Source of the DNA: SpSt-1165 sp964391725
GTDB taxonomy: Bacteria; Chloroflexota; Anaerolineae; Anaerolineales; Anaerolineaceae
DNA length: 64,000 bases
Reading direction: 5' to 3'
Assembly (NCBI GenBank): GCA_964391725.1
Contig: CAYMNB010000010.1
Span: 1-64,000, forward strand
The position numbers and the translations under genes were made by a program. Positions 15,852 through 23,511 of this stretch are shown here, in pieces. Within the stretch, counting starts at the first letter, position 1, and each line of letters starts with the position of its first letter. The notes beneath the pieces are model-generated. The model made no database searches. It had not been told where the DNA came from and saw nothing but the letters and a program-made list of their open reading frames with translations.

Positions 15852-16814
15852 ATGAATATATTAGTTACAGGTGCAGCAGGATTCTTGGGTTCACATTTAT
15901 GTGATCGCCTCATCAAAGACGGTCACTTCGTTATCGGTATGGATAATTTCATCACTGGCAGCCCAAGGAATTTGGAACATCTGGCCGGCAATGAACAATT
16001 CCTTTTCATCAAACAAGATGTGTCCAATTTTATTTTCGCTCCGGGCAAAATCGATGCCGTCATGCATTTTGCCTCGCCAGCCAGTCCCAACAAAGAATCC
16101 AGGTTCGGTTACCCCAACCTGCCCATTCAAACCATGAAAGCCGGCGCGTTGGGCACCCATAACACGTTGGGGGTGGCAAAAGCCCATTATGCCCGGTATC
16201 TGCTGGCTTCCACCAGTGAAATTTATGGTGATCCCGCCGTGAATCCCCAGCCGGAGTCGTATTGGGGTCATGTCAATCCCATCGGCCCGCGTTCCATGTA
16301 CGATGAAGCCAAACGCTTTGCTGAAGCATTGGTGATGTCCTATCACAATTTCCACTCCATCGATACCCGCATCGTGCGTATCTTCAATACTTATGGCACA
16401 CGCATGCGGCTGGATGACGGCCGGGTGGTGCCCAATTTCATCCAACAGGCGTTGCGAAAAGAACCTTTGACCGTATACGGGGATGGTTCCCAAACAAGAT
16501 CATTTTGTTTTGTTGATGATCTTATCGAGGGCATCATGCGGTTGTTCCACTCTGATGAAACTATGCCGGTGAACATCGGTAATCCAGTGGAAATGAGCAT
16601 GTTGGCGCTGGCTGACACCATCAACCAAATTTGTAACAACCCCGCCGGCATCAAATTTATGAAAAACCTGCAGCTTGGCAACGACCCCAAACGCCGCCAG
16701 CCAGACATCACCAAAGCCAAACAAATCCTCGATTGGTCACCGCAAGTCAACGTAGAAGAAGGTATTCGACGGGTCTTGCCCTATTTTAAGCAAGAAATGG
16801 GCCTGGCAGAATGA
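15852..16814 (+). CDS. UDP-glucuronate decarboxylase-like NAD-dependent epimerase/dehydratase (Uxs family)
   Basis: An extended short-chain dehydrogenase with a GAAGFLGSHLCDRL dinucleotide loop, a catalytic Ser/Thr in STSEIYGDP, and YDEAK (YxxxK). The YWGHVNPIGPRSMYDE segment and NTYGTRMRLDDGRVVPNFI are characteristic of UDP-glucuronate decarboxylases that make UDP-xylose; dTDP-glucose dehydratases differ here. The ATG at 15852 follows GGGAG by 4 bases; ATGs at 15849 and 15822 are alternatives. The next gene overlaps by 4 bases (ATGA) and encodes a GtrA-type membrane protein, pointing to cell-surface glycan use of the sugar. Confidence 0.85.
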   Translation: MNILVTGAAGFLGSHLCDRLIKDGHFVIGMDNFITGSPRNLEHLAGNEQFLFIKQDVSNFIFAPGKIDAVMHFASPASPNKESRFGYPNLPIQTMKAGALGTHNTLGVAKAHYARYLLASTSEIYGDPAVNPQPESYWGHVNPIGPRSMYDEAKRFAEALVMSYHNFHSIDTRIVRIFNTYGTRMRLDDGRVVPNFIQQALRKEPLTVYGDGSQTRSFCFVDDLIEGIMRLFHSDETMPVNIGNPVEMSMLALADTINQICNNPAGIKFMKNLQLGNDPKRRQPDITKAKQILDWSPQVNVEEGIRRVLPYFKQEMGLAE

Positions 16815-17335
16815 AACTCAGTGTAACCGCCAAAAAAGAAACCACCCGTTTTTTGAAATTCGCTGTGGTGGGCACTATCGGAGCAGTGGTCGATTTCGGC
16901 ACACTCAACCTGTTGAATTACCTGACCGGTATGGATTTCCTGTATCGACAGGCGATTTCATTCACCCTGGCTATCATCAATAACTTCCTGTGGAATCGCT
17001 ACTGGACCTACCCGGATTCACGCAGCAAACCCCTGGGCAAACAACTGACCCAATTTTTCCTCATCAACGCCGTGGGTATTTTGGTCAGGACACCCATCAT
17101 CCAATTCTCGATGAAGGTGATTCACTCCTTTTTGGAACCTCTGTTGGCTGATGTCGTTTTGCCCTTCTCAGAGTTCTTGACCGTCGAGGTTATCGCTGAA
17201 AACCTGGCTGTGGTCGTTGCCATCTTCGTCATCATGATGTGGAACTTCTTTGTCAACCGCTATTGGACCTACAATGATATAGATAAAGAAGTATCAACCG
17301 AAGTAAAATCAGAGTATGAACGAACAATCGAATAA
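16811..17335 (+). CDS. GtrA-family membrane protein
   Basis: GtrA proteins are small four-helix membrane proteins thought to flip or carry polyprenyl-linked sugars for surface glycosylation. The 174 aa protein has FLKFAVVGTIGAVVDFGTLNLL at the start, the conserved FTLAIINNFLWNRYWTY motif after helix 2, and the repeated NFFVNRYWTY near the end. A longer loop than usual lies between helices 3 and 4. It is translationally coupled to the upstream Uxs gene. The following gene starts 20 bases before its stop. Confidence 0.85.
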   Translation: MKLSVTAKKETTRFLKFAVVGTIGAVVDFGTLNLLNYLTGMDFLYRQAISFTLAIINNFLWNRYWTYPDSRSKPLGKQLTQFFLINAVGILVRTPIIQFSMKVIHSFLEPLLADVVLPFSEFLTVEVIAENLAVVVAIFVIMMWNFFVNRYWTYNDIDKEVSTEVKSEYERTIE

Positions 17336-18539
17336 CGCAGTCTCACCAGAACAACCATACCCATCAGAAGACCAATCGACACCACTTCCATCAAACATCC
17401 GGTCATTGAAGGATCTCATTGACACAGTAACCGGCAAATTCCTGATGGATGAAAGCGAACCCGGAGAATCCGGATTCGTAGATCAACAACCGTTCCCATT
17501 CCTGGCTTTGGTCGGCCAGAAAGAGATGAAATTGGCATTGCTGCTCAATCTGATCAATCCTGCGATCGGTGGAGTGCTGCTGTTGGGACCGCGCGGAACC
17601 GGCAAAACCACCGCTGTGCGCAGTTTGGCGAATCTGACCCCAAGAATCCCTCGCAGCCTGTGCTATTATGGCTGCACCGAACAGGATGTGGAGGCTCAGG
17701 GCATCGATGCTATCTGCCCTGCCTGCGCAAAAAAATTCGGCGAGGGCAAACCTCTGACCCAAATGGAAGAGGTGCGCCTGGTCGAACTCCCGCTCAATGC
17801 GCAAATCGAAGATGTTGTTGGCGGCATTGACGAGCGGGCCGCCATACATCAACGCATGCGCTTAAAGCGAGGTATATTGTCGCAGGCTGACCGCAACATC
17901 CTGTATGTGGATGAAGTCAACCTGTTGGAAGACGACATCATCAACGCCATCCTGGATGCTTCGGCGATGAGCACCTATACTGTTCGCCGCGGTCCGATTT
18001 CATCCACCTATTTTGCGCGCTTCTCGCTGGTTGGCTCCATGAATCCCGAGGAAGGCACTCTGCGCCCCCAAATCATGGACCGCTTCGGGCTGCGTATTCT
18101 TGTAGATGGTCTGGAAGATCCACAAGAACGCTGGATTGCCTACCAACATGTGGACCAATACCGCAGAAGTCCCAATGCAATGCTGGCTGATTATCAGGAA
18201 CAATCTCAATTCGCCCGCACCGAGGTGCAGCATGCCCGTGACTTACTGCCCACCGTACAAATCCCTGAACTGGTTGCCAAAGCAGGCCTGCATTTAATCC
18301 AAGCGCTGGAAATCGCTTCACTGAGAGCGGAAATCAGCCTGTTTGAAGCGTCAAAGGCTTATGCGGCAGCAGACAATCGCTCCACAGTGGAGGTTGCGGA
18401 TCTTGAGGTAATTGCGCCTATGGCACTGCGAATGCGCCGTTCTACCTTCATGAGCCAATATTTTGCCGATCAGCAACAGGAAGATATACGCTTGCGTGAA
18501 AATCTAAAACAAATCACCAAAGAGTTATTGGAACACTAA
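17316..18539 (+). CDS. Magnesium-chelatase subunit I-like AAA+ ATPase
   Basis: A BchI/ChlI-type AAA+ ATPase of 407 aa with Walker A GPRGTGKTT, Walker B ILYVDEVNLL, the helix-2 insert after it, sensor arginine region RPQIMDRFGLRI, and a C-terminal helical lid. The insert between Walker A and B carries CxxxC and CxxC pairs (CYYGC, CPAC) that could bind a metal. The chelatase partner subunits (BchD/BchH or CobN) are not present, so pigment synthesis should not be assumed. Such orphan I-type ATPases also act as MoxR-like chaperones or with CobN. The first 70 residues are low-complexity and acidic. The stop overlaps the rsmD start (TAATG). Confidence 0.82.
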   Translation: MNEQSNNAVSPEQPYPSEDQSTPLPSNIRSLKDLIDTVTGKFLMDESEPGESGFVDQQPFPFLALVGQKEMKLALLLNLINPAIGGVLLLGPRGTGKTTAVRSLANLTPRIPRSLCYYGCTEQDVEAQGIDAICPACAKKFGEGKPLTQMEEVRLVELPLNAQIEDVVGGIDERAAIHQRMRLKRGILSQADRNILYVDEVNLLEDDIINAILDASAMSTYTVRRGPISSTYFARFSLVGSMNPEEGTLRPQIMDRFGLRILVDGLEDPQERWIAYQHVDQYRRSPNAMLADYQEQSQFARTEVQHARDLLPTVQIPELVAKAGLHLIQALEIASLRAEISLFEASKAYAAADNRSTVEVADLEVIAPMALRMRRSTFMSQYFADQQQEDIRLRENLKQITKELLEH

Positions 18540-19102
18540 TGGCCTCTCCCCGTATCATCGCCGGAAAAGCCAAAGGGATGCGCCTGTTTCCTGTGCCGGG
18601 TGACAGCACCCGCCCCATTACAGACCGCGTGAAGGAGAATTTATTCAACATCATCGGGGTCGATATTATTGACATAGCTTTCCTGGATCTGTTTGGCGGT
18701 ACTGGCTCGGTAGGCCTGGAAGCCATCAGCCGCGGGGCTGCTTTTTGTCGATTTATTGAAAAAAACGTTAACGCAGCCAAAACCTTGAAGAAAAACATTG
18801 CCTATACGAAATTAGAAGGATCGACTCACCTTATTCAAACTGATGCCTTACCTTATTTGAAGCAGACTCCTGACCGCTCCTTTGATATGATCTATGTCGC
18901 CCCACCCCAATACAAACAAATGTGGAAAACCACCCTGAATTTATTAGACCAGCATCCAGCCTGGCTATCACCTTACGCCTGGATCATCGTACAGATTCAT
19001 CCCGTCGAATTTGAAGAAGAGCTTGTTTTTGAAAACTTCCACGAATTTGACCGGCGCAAATATGGTTCAACGATGTTAATTTTTTACGAGGCCAACCAAT
19101 AA
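18539..19102 (+). CDS. rsmD: RsmD-family 16S rRNA guanine-N2 methyltransferase
   Basis: RsmD methylates G966 of 16S rRNA. The 187 aa protein has the RsmD start (RIIAGKAKGMRLFPVPG), the TRPITDRVKENLFNI segment and the SAM loop DLFGGTGSVGLEAISRGA. Motif IV, which is DPPY in RsmD and supplies the residues that hold the target amino group, reads APPQ here (MIYVAPPQYK). This may be a lineage variant or a change of substrate. It is translationally coupled to the AAA ATPase gene upstream and converges with the NUDIX gene. Confidence 0.82.
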   Translation: MASPRIIAGKAKGMRLFPVPGDSTRPITDRVKENLFNIIGVDIIDIAFLDLFGGTGSVGLEAISRGAAFCRFIEKNVNAAKTLKKNIAYTKLEGSTHLIQTDALPYLKQTPDRSFDMIYVAPPQYKQMWKTTLNLLDQHPAWLSPYAWIIVQIHPVEFEEELVFENFHEFDRRKYGSTMLIFYEANQ

Positions 19103-19145
19103 GTTTTTTATTCATGGAAATTGAGCCATCTGACATTGTCCGTGT

Positions 19146-19646
19146 TTAAAGTAATCTCGTTTTAAGGTTCCCCTCCTCGTCATAATAATTTAAGCCTGAC
19201 AAGAACGGGGCGCCTGGCTTCCACTGCCATACCTTTGGCAGCAAAACGAGCAGATCTTCTACCAAAGGAAGTTGCCTCAGGGATGACATCGAGACCCAAT
19301 GCAGATTGCCCTCCTCAGAAGTGATCAACTTTTGGCCGCCATATTCTCCGCGAAAGAGAAATACAGCAATACCATGTTGTTCTTCGACATCACACATCAC
19401 CGCACCGCAGCAGTGCAAGTCCATGCCGATGATACCCGCTTCTTCCGCCAACTCACGTTCGGCTGAGGTAAGTACATCTTCACCCGCCTCTATATGCCCG
19501 CCCAGCCCATTGTATTTACCTGCCCAGATCTTCTTGTTCTCTGCCCCTTTTATCAATAACACCTTATTATCTCTAAACACAAATATCAATGTGCGCGGTA
19601 CCACCGAATATCGATGCTTAGCAAGACCCTGGTCACTGGCGGGCAT
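19146..19646 (-). CDS. NUDIX hydrolase, MutT-like
   Basis: The 166 aa protein has a complete Nudix box, GGHIEAGEDVLTSAERELAE followed by EAGI, which binds the metal that hydrolyses nucleoside diphosphate-X bonds. The N-terminal strands (RTLIFVFRDNKVLLIKG) and the W-K-N-G-L segment before the box resemble MutT/8-oxo-dGTP diphosphatases and ADP-ribose hydrolases, and the substrate cannot be fixed. It is preceded by a terminator on its upstream side, so it has its own promoter. Confidence 0.85.
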   Translation of the reverse strand: MPASDQGLAKHRYSVVPRTLIFVFRDNKVLLIKGAENKKIWAGKYNGLGGHIEAGEDVLTSAERELAEEAGIIGMDLHCCGAVMCDVEEQHGIAVFLFRGEYGGQKLITSEEGNLHWVSMSSLRQLPLVEDLLVLLPKVWQWKPGAPFLSGLNYYDEEGNLKTRLL

Positions 19647-19667
19647 TACAAACCTCTTTCTCTTAAC

Positions 19668-19705
19668 AAAAAAGGCACCTCCCGATTTCAGGAGATGCCT
19701 TTTTT
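19668..19705 (-). terminator. Intrinsic terminator downstream of fba
   Basis: A-run and arm AAAGGCACCTCC (about 19671-19682) pair with GGAGATGCCTTTTTT (19691-19705), one mismatch, with T-runs on both strands. It terminates fba on the minus strand just upstream of the NUDIX gene. Confidence 0.75.
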
Positions 19706-19716
19706 GCTTTTTCTAA

Positions 19717-20670
19717 TTAGCCCTGGGCTAACATAGCGCGGATATCGTCCAACTTATTATCCGAACCCAATTTGACATTCTTGTCAGCAATAAACTTGGC
19801 ATATTCTGCCATGAAGATTTTGCCGGGAGCGCGCAGGTCGAAACCTTCAGGATGGTCGCGGAAGAATTCACGGTGCACGCGCGTCCACACCAGCCGCCCA
19901 TCAGTGTCGATGTTGATCTTGGTCACACCGAGTTTGGCAGCCGGCAAGAATTGATCCGCATCCACGCCTTTGGCGCCAGCCAGTTTACCGCCTGCCGCAT
20001 TGATTCTCTCCACTTCTTCTTGCGGAACAGAAGAGGAACCATGCATGACCAGTGGATAGCCAGGCAGAAGTTTTTGAATTTCTGCCAGTACATCAAAATG
20101 AAGCCCCTGGGTTCCAGAGAATTTGAATGCGCCGTGACTGGTGCCGATGGCGGCAGCCAGCGAATCACAACCGGTGCGCTCCACAAATTCCTTGGCTTGC
20201 TCTGGATCGGTCAATTTGGCATCTGCCTCAGCGACCTTTATGTCCTCTTCTACGCCGCCCAACTGGCCCAACTCAGCTTCCACCACGATTCCTTTGGCAT
20301 GGGCAGCTTCCACGACACGTTTGGTGATGGCGATATTGGTTTCGAAGTCTTCATGCGATGCATCGATCATCACAGAACTATAGAAGCCGCTTTCAATGCA
20401 ATCGTAACAGGTCTGTTCATCACCATGGTCGAGATGAACAGCAAAAATTGCTTCCGGGTAAATCTCATCGGCTGCACGGATCATAGCTTCCAGCATTCGC
20501 TTATCCGTATAGGAGCGAGCGCCTTTGCTGATCTGAATAATGAAAGGCGACTGGCTCAGCAAACAGCCCTGGAACAGGCCCATCGCTTGTTCAATATTGT
20601 TGATATTGTAGGCGCCGATCGCATATTTGCCATACGCAGCTTCAAATAGTTTTTTGGTTGTAACAATCAT
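19717..20670 (-). CDS. fba: Class II fructose-bisphosphate aldolase
   Basis: Zn-dependent aldolase interconverting fructose 1,6-bisphosphate with DHAP and glyceraldehyde 3-phosphate. Seen: FAVHLDHGDEQTCYDCIESGF with the Zn-binding His and substrate Asp, SVMIDASHEDFE, the VEAELGQLGGVEED glutamate segment, GTSHGAFKF and VMHGSSSVPQEE. The 317 aa length matches the class IIB bacterial type. Its start codon follows AGAGGT. It lies downstream of the phosphofructokinase gene on the same strand, with a hairpin between, and the two catalyse consecutive glycolytic steps. Confidence 0.93.
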   Translation of the reverse strand: MIVTTKKLFEAAYGKYAIGAYNINNIEQAMGLFQGCLLSQSPFIIQISKGARSYTDKRMLEAMIRAADEIYPEAIFAVHLDHGDEQTCYDCIESGFYSSVMIDASHEDFETNIAITKRVVEAAHAKGIVVEAELGQLGGVEEDIKVAEADAKLTDPEQAKEFVERTGCDSLAAAIGTSHGAFKFSGTQGLHFDVLAEIQKLLPGYPLVMHGSSSVPQEEVERINAAGGKLAGAKGVDADQFLPAAKLGVTKINIDTDGRLVWTRVHREFFRDHPEGFDLRAPGKIFMAEYAKFIADKNVKLGSDNKLDDIRAMLAQG

Positions 20671-20708
20671 GTGTATTACCTCTTTTATAATTGGATAGTA
20701 TGTTAACC

Positions 20709-20733
20709 AAAGGGTGACTGATCGTCACCCTTT
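20709..20733 (-). terminator. Hairpin between pfp and fba
   Basis: AAAGGGTGAC (20709-20718) pairs perfectly with GTCACCCTTT (20724-20733) around 5 bases. The T-run is short (TTT), so it may be a weak terminator that allows some read-through from the phosphofructokinase gene into fba. Confidence 0.55.
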
Positions 20734-20742
20734 GCTGTCGAT

Positions 20743-21912
20743 TTATTGCAGGAACATCGGCACGCCGATAATGTCCTGGATACTCGGTCGATACTGCTTG
20801 GCATCGTAGTAGCGGTTAATATCCACAACCTTCTTGCCCGACATAATATAGTCTATCGGAATCGCGGTATAGCAGCCATTCTGCAACGCCACCATCTTGC
20901 CAGTGTCACCCTTCAGGATCAACTGAGCAGCCAGGTTGCCGTAGCACATCGCCACCATCCGGTCTAATGAGTCAGGCGCGCCTGAACGCATCAGGTAAGC
21001 AGGCTGCTGGAACATGATATGATGCCCGGTGCGGTATTTGATCTCTTCTGCCAAAATTCTTCCAACGCCACCCAGTTTTCGGTGGCCATAAGCGTCTTCT
21101 TCGCCGGTCACAACCACATCCATGCCTTTCAAGATCGCGCCTTCAGATACGGTCATAATGGCGTAGTTGGAGGGATTGTTGCGTTTGTCTTCCAGCAGGT
21201 ATTCACACAGTTCTGCAACATCGCACTCAACTTCTGGAATCACTGCCCGATCTACGTAAGATAGATAGGCGGAGAACAGACTGGTTTCACCGGAATAACG
21301 GCCAAAGAGCTCAACCACACCAATGCGCTCATGCGAACCAACAGAAGTGCGCATGTTGGTAATGAACTCTACACTGCGGGTGATGGCAGTAGAAAAGCCG
21401 ATGCAGTAATCAGTGCCAAAGACATCATTGTCCATTGTCTTGGGAATACATACCGCCGGATACCCTTCTTTATGGATTCTCGCACCATAACTGAGGGTGT
21501 CATCGCCGCCAATCGGCACAAGGGTATCAATATTGAGGTGGTTCAATACCTTGATGACATGGTCTGTGTAGTCCATGGTACCGTCGTCTCGCACCTGGAC
21601 CCCCAAAGATGAATTTTTCAAGAAATCAGGAACGGCATCCGCTTTCACATTCTGCGGATTGGTGCGCGAAGTGTGCAGGAAAGTCCCACCGGTGCGGTCA
21701 ATGGTGCGAACATCCCAACGTGAAAGTTCGCGAATATAGTAATCATGGGTGGCAGGATCATCCAGATTGTAATTTAACAATCCACCCCAGCCTTTGCGGA
21801 TACCCAGTACGCGGTAGCCAGCCTCCAATGAGCTCAACACCACCGCTTTCATGGCCGGATTCAAGCCGGGAACATCGCCTCCCCCTGTGAGAATACCAAT
21901 TGTTTTTGTCAT
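20743..21912 (-). CDS. pfp: 6-phosphofructokinase with the pyrophosphate-dependent signature
   Basis: Group A PFK fold: GGGDVPGLNPAMKAVV at the start, IGGDDTLSYG (134-143) and PKTMDNDVFGTDYCIGF (157-173), MRTSVGSHERIGVVELFGR, and a C-terminal PDSLDRMVA. In ATP-dependent enzymes the second site reads GGDGS and PGTIDND; Asp at 137 and Lys at 158 are the two residues that block ATP and favour pyrophosphate in PPi-PFKs. It is therefore predicted to phosphorylate fructose 6-phosphate reversibly with PPi. The 389 aa length agrees with short PPi-PFKs. GGAG precedes the ATG. A proton-pumping pyrophosphatase is encoded 1.6 kb away, and aldolase is next downstream. Confidence 0.88.
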   Translation of the reverse strand: MTKTIGILTGGGDVPGLNPAMKAVVLSSLEAGYRVLGIRKGWGGLLNYNLDDPATHDYYIRELSRWDVRTIDRTGGTFLHTSRTNPQNVKADAVPDFLKNSSLGVQVRDDGTMDYTDHVIKVLNHLNIDTLVPIGGDDTLSYGARIHKEGYPAVCIPKTMDNDVFGTDYCIGFSTAITRSVEFITNMRTSVGSHERIGVVELFGRYSGETSLFSAYLSYVDRAVIPEVECDVAELCEYLLEDKRNNPSNYAIMTVSEGAILKGMDVVVTGEEDAYGHRKLGGVGRILAEEIKYRTGHHIMFQQPAYLMRSGAPDSLDRMVAMCYGNLAAQLILKGDTGKMVALQNGCYTAIPIDYIMSGKKVVDINRYYDAKQYRPSIQDIIGVPMFLQ

Positions 21913-22099
21913 TTTTCTTTCTCCTCAACTTATAATTTCTTAAAAAATTCAGGCAGTATCGATGATAGGTGCCAATGGAATTCATAGCAATTGTTGTATG
22001 AACAACATTTTTCTACCTTAAATCTAACCATAAATTGTCCTATTTGACAATAGAACAACTCCCTCTTTTTTGTTGACAAAAATAATCAACTAACCTGGA
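21913..22099. other. Intergenic region upstream of pfp
   Basis: Contains the pfp Shine-Dalgarno (GGAG), an AT-rich stretch, an inverted repeat ATTGTC/GACAAT (22034-22051) and a second TTGACAA (22073-22079). These may be -35 elements or operator half-sites. No gene is seen. Confidence 0.35.
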
Positions 22100-23140
22100 T
22101 TAAGCTGGTATGTTGATGGTAACAGTACATCCGCGCGAAGGCGCTGTTTTGACTTCCATCGTTCCCTGCAGCATTTCCACCCGTTCACGAATGAGCTTCA
22201 ACCCATAACCACTGGAGTTGCGGCTGGCTTCCTCGTAATTGAAGCCTTTGCCATTGTCTTTGATACCGACCTGCAAACCCTGATCATCCAGAGTTAACTC
22301 AATCTTGATCTGCATCTGCAACCGCTGGTCAGTATTGTGCAAAACTGAATTGCTCATCAATTCCTGAATGGCACGAAAAATGACGATCTCCTGCGTTTTC
22401 GGGTAACGGCGTTCCTCGTCTCCATAGACAACAATCTGGGTGTCGATTCCGGTTTGATCCGCGAACGAAGCCACGTATCGCTTCAAGGTGGGCGAGAGGC
22501 CAAGATCATCCAACATCATGGGCCGCAGTTCGAAAATGTACGTGCGGATATCCTGAAAGGCTTTGGCTGCGCTCTGCTTCAAGTTTTCCAGCTCTTGTTT
22601 GGCTTGTTTGGCATCCACTTCAAGGGTTCGGGCGGCGATTTCAGCCTGAATGATGAAGTTAGACAAAATTTGCGCTGGCCCGTCGTGCATTTGATGCGAC
22701 AATCGCTCACGTTCAGCTTCCTGTGCCTGGATTAACTTGTCGAGAATGGTGCCGGATTCTCCTGTTGATCCATTAAAGCCAGACTCAAAGGCGTTATTAA
22801 TCTGCGTCAACACACTCACCAGTTTTTCGTAAATAACCTTATCGCTGCCCAATTTATCCATTCTGCCGCGCATGACCAGTAAACGCTGCTGGGCATCCAT
22901 GGCCGCGGTGTAAGCAGAGCGAATATCGGACGGGGGAATAAAATCCACCTGTGTCTGAACTTGCGAAAGGTGAGATGTAATAGCGGCGTTTCTTTGGGTC
23001 AACAATTCAATTTCACGTTGAGATTGTTCTATCATCATATTCACTTCATCCAACGCCTTTTGTGCCTGATCCAGTTCATTGCGAACCATTTGTTTGATGT
23101 CGACCAGTTCCCGGCCTTCATATTGAATATTCATCGTCAT
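22100..23140 (-). CDS. NarX/DesK-type (HisKA_3) sensor histidine kinase
   Basis: A cytoplasmic sensor kinase of 346 aa without transmembrane segments or signal peptide. An N-terminal coiled coil (about 10-75) leads to the phosphoacceptor box ERERLSHQMHDGPAQ, with the catalytic His before Asp at about residue 152, then HATPase_c with N box ELMSNSVLHN, G1 DNGKGF and G2 GYGLKLIRERV. The frame is open to 23176, but ATG 23140 has GGGAG ten bases upstream. No response regulator is adjacent. Position between PPi-PFK and the PPase genes makes an energy or redox sensor plausible, but no input domain is recognised. Confidence 0.85.
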   Translation of the reverse strand: MTMNIQYEGRELVDIKQMVRNELDQAQKALDEVNMMIEQSQREIELLTQRNAAITSHLSQVQTQVDFIPPSDIRSAYTAAMDAQQRLLVMRGRMDKLGSDKVIYEKLVSVLTQINNAFESGFNGSTGESGTILDKLIQAQEAERERLSHQMHDGPAQILSNFIIQAEIAARTLEVDAKQAKQELENLKQSAAKAFQDIRTYIFELRPMMLDDLGLSPTLKRYVASFADQTGIDTQIVVYGDEERRYPKTQEIVIFRAIQELMSNSVLHNTDQRLQMQIKIELTLDDQGLQVGIKDNGKGFNYEEASRNSSGYGLKLIRERVEMLQGTMEVKTAPSRGCTVTINIPA

Positions 23141-23187
23141 GGCACTAATTCTCCCTGAAGTTAACTCAATTATCAATTGTCAAATCC

Positions 23188-23196
23188 AGTATAGCA
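23188..23196 (-). promoter_or_regulatory. Extended -10 promoter for the histidine kinase gene
   Basis: TGCTATACT on the minus strand, about 48 bases before the ATG at 23140. No clear -35. Confidence 0.45.
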
Positions 23197-23304
23197 TAGC
23201 CAACGAAAATCATCATGGAAAAAGCCTGCCAACCACACTGAACATATTCATGTTACAGATATACCCAATGATTAAGAGGGGTGTCACCACCGATTCCACA
23301 ATCG

Positions 23305-23333
23305 TTGACAAAAGCTTTTATCTATGTGACAAT
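23305..23333 (+). promoter_or_regulatory. Candidate hppA promoter
   Basis: TTGACA (23305-23310), a 17-base spacer, and GACAAT (23328-23333) preceded by TGT, so it also has the extended -10 dinucleotide. It implies a leader of about 170 nt before the ATG at 23512. Confidence 0.4.
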
Positions 23334-23511
23334 TCCTCGCGATTTTGTTTTTTTATCATGAATCATTAGACATATTTTACAAACATAAATTCATTTACCC
23401 CACTCGTTGTCAATGGGCACATAATAATATGTTGTTGTAGTGCTCTTATTTTTTTTCACCCCAAGGCAGGTGTTCACTTGCCAAAATTATTGTAGAGGAG
23501 ATTATAAATAG

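Larger units (their letters stand above)
23141..23511. other. Divergent promoter region between the histidine kinase and hppA
   Basis: This 371-base gap is AT-rich and holds no credible ORF or RNA gene. It contains the minus-strand extended -10 at 23188-23196, a plus-strand promoter candidate at 23305-23333, and three TTGACAA/TTGTCAA heptamers (23177, 23305, 23407). The final 20 bases carry GAGGAG, the hppA ribosome site. Confidence 0.5.

Noticed and set aside
17316..18539. Evidence for chlorophyll or bacteriochlorophyll synthesis from the BchI-like gene
   Set aside because: No BchD, BchH or other pigment genes are present; I-type ATPases occur in non-phototrophs.
19852..20649. A 265-codon frame on the plus strand across fba
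   Set aside because: It is antisense to a clear class II aldolase gene, has no recognisable domain and results from codon bias.
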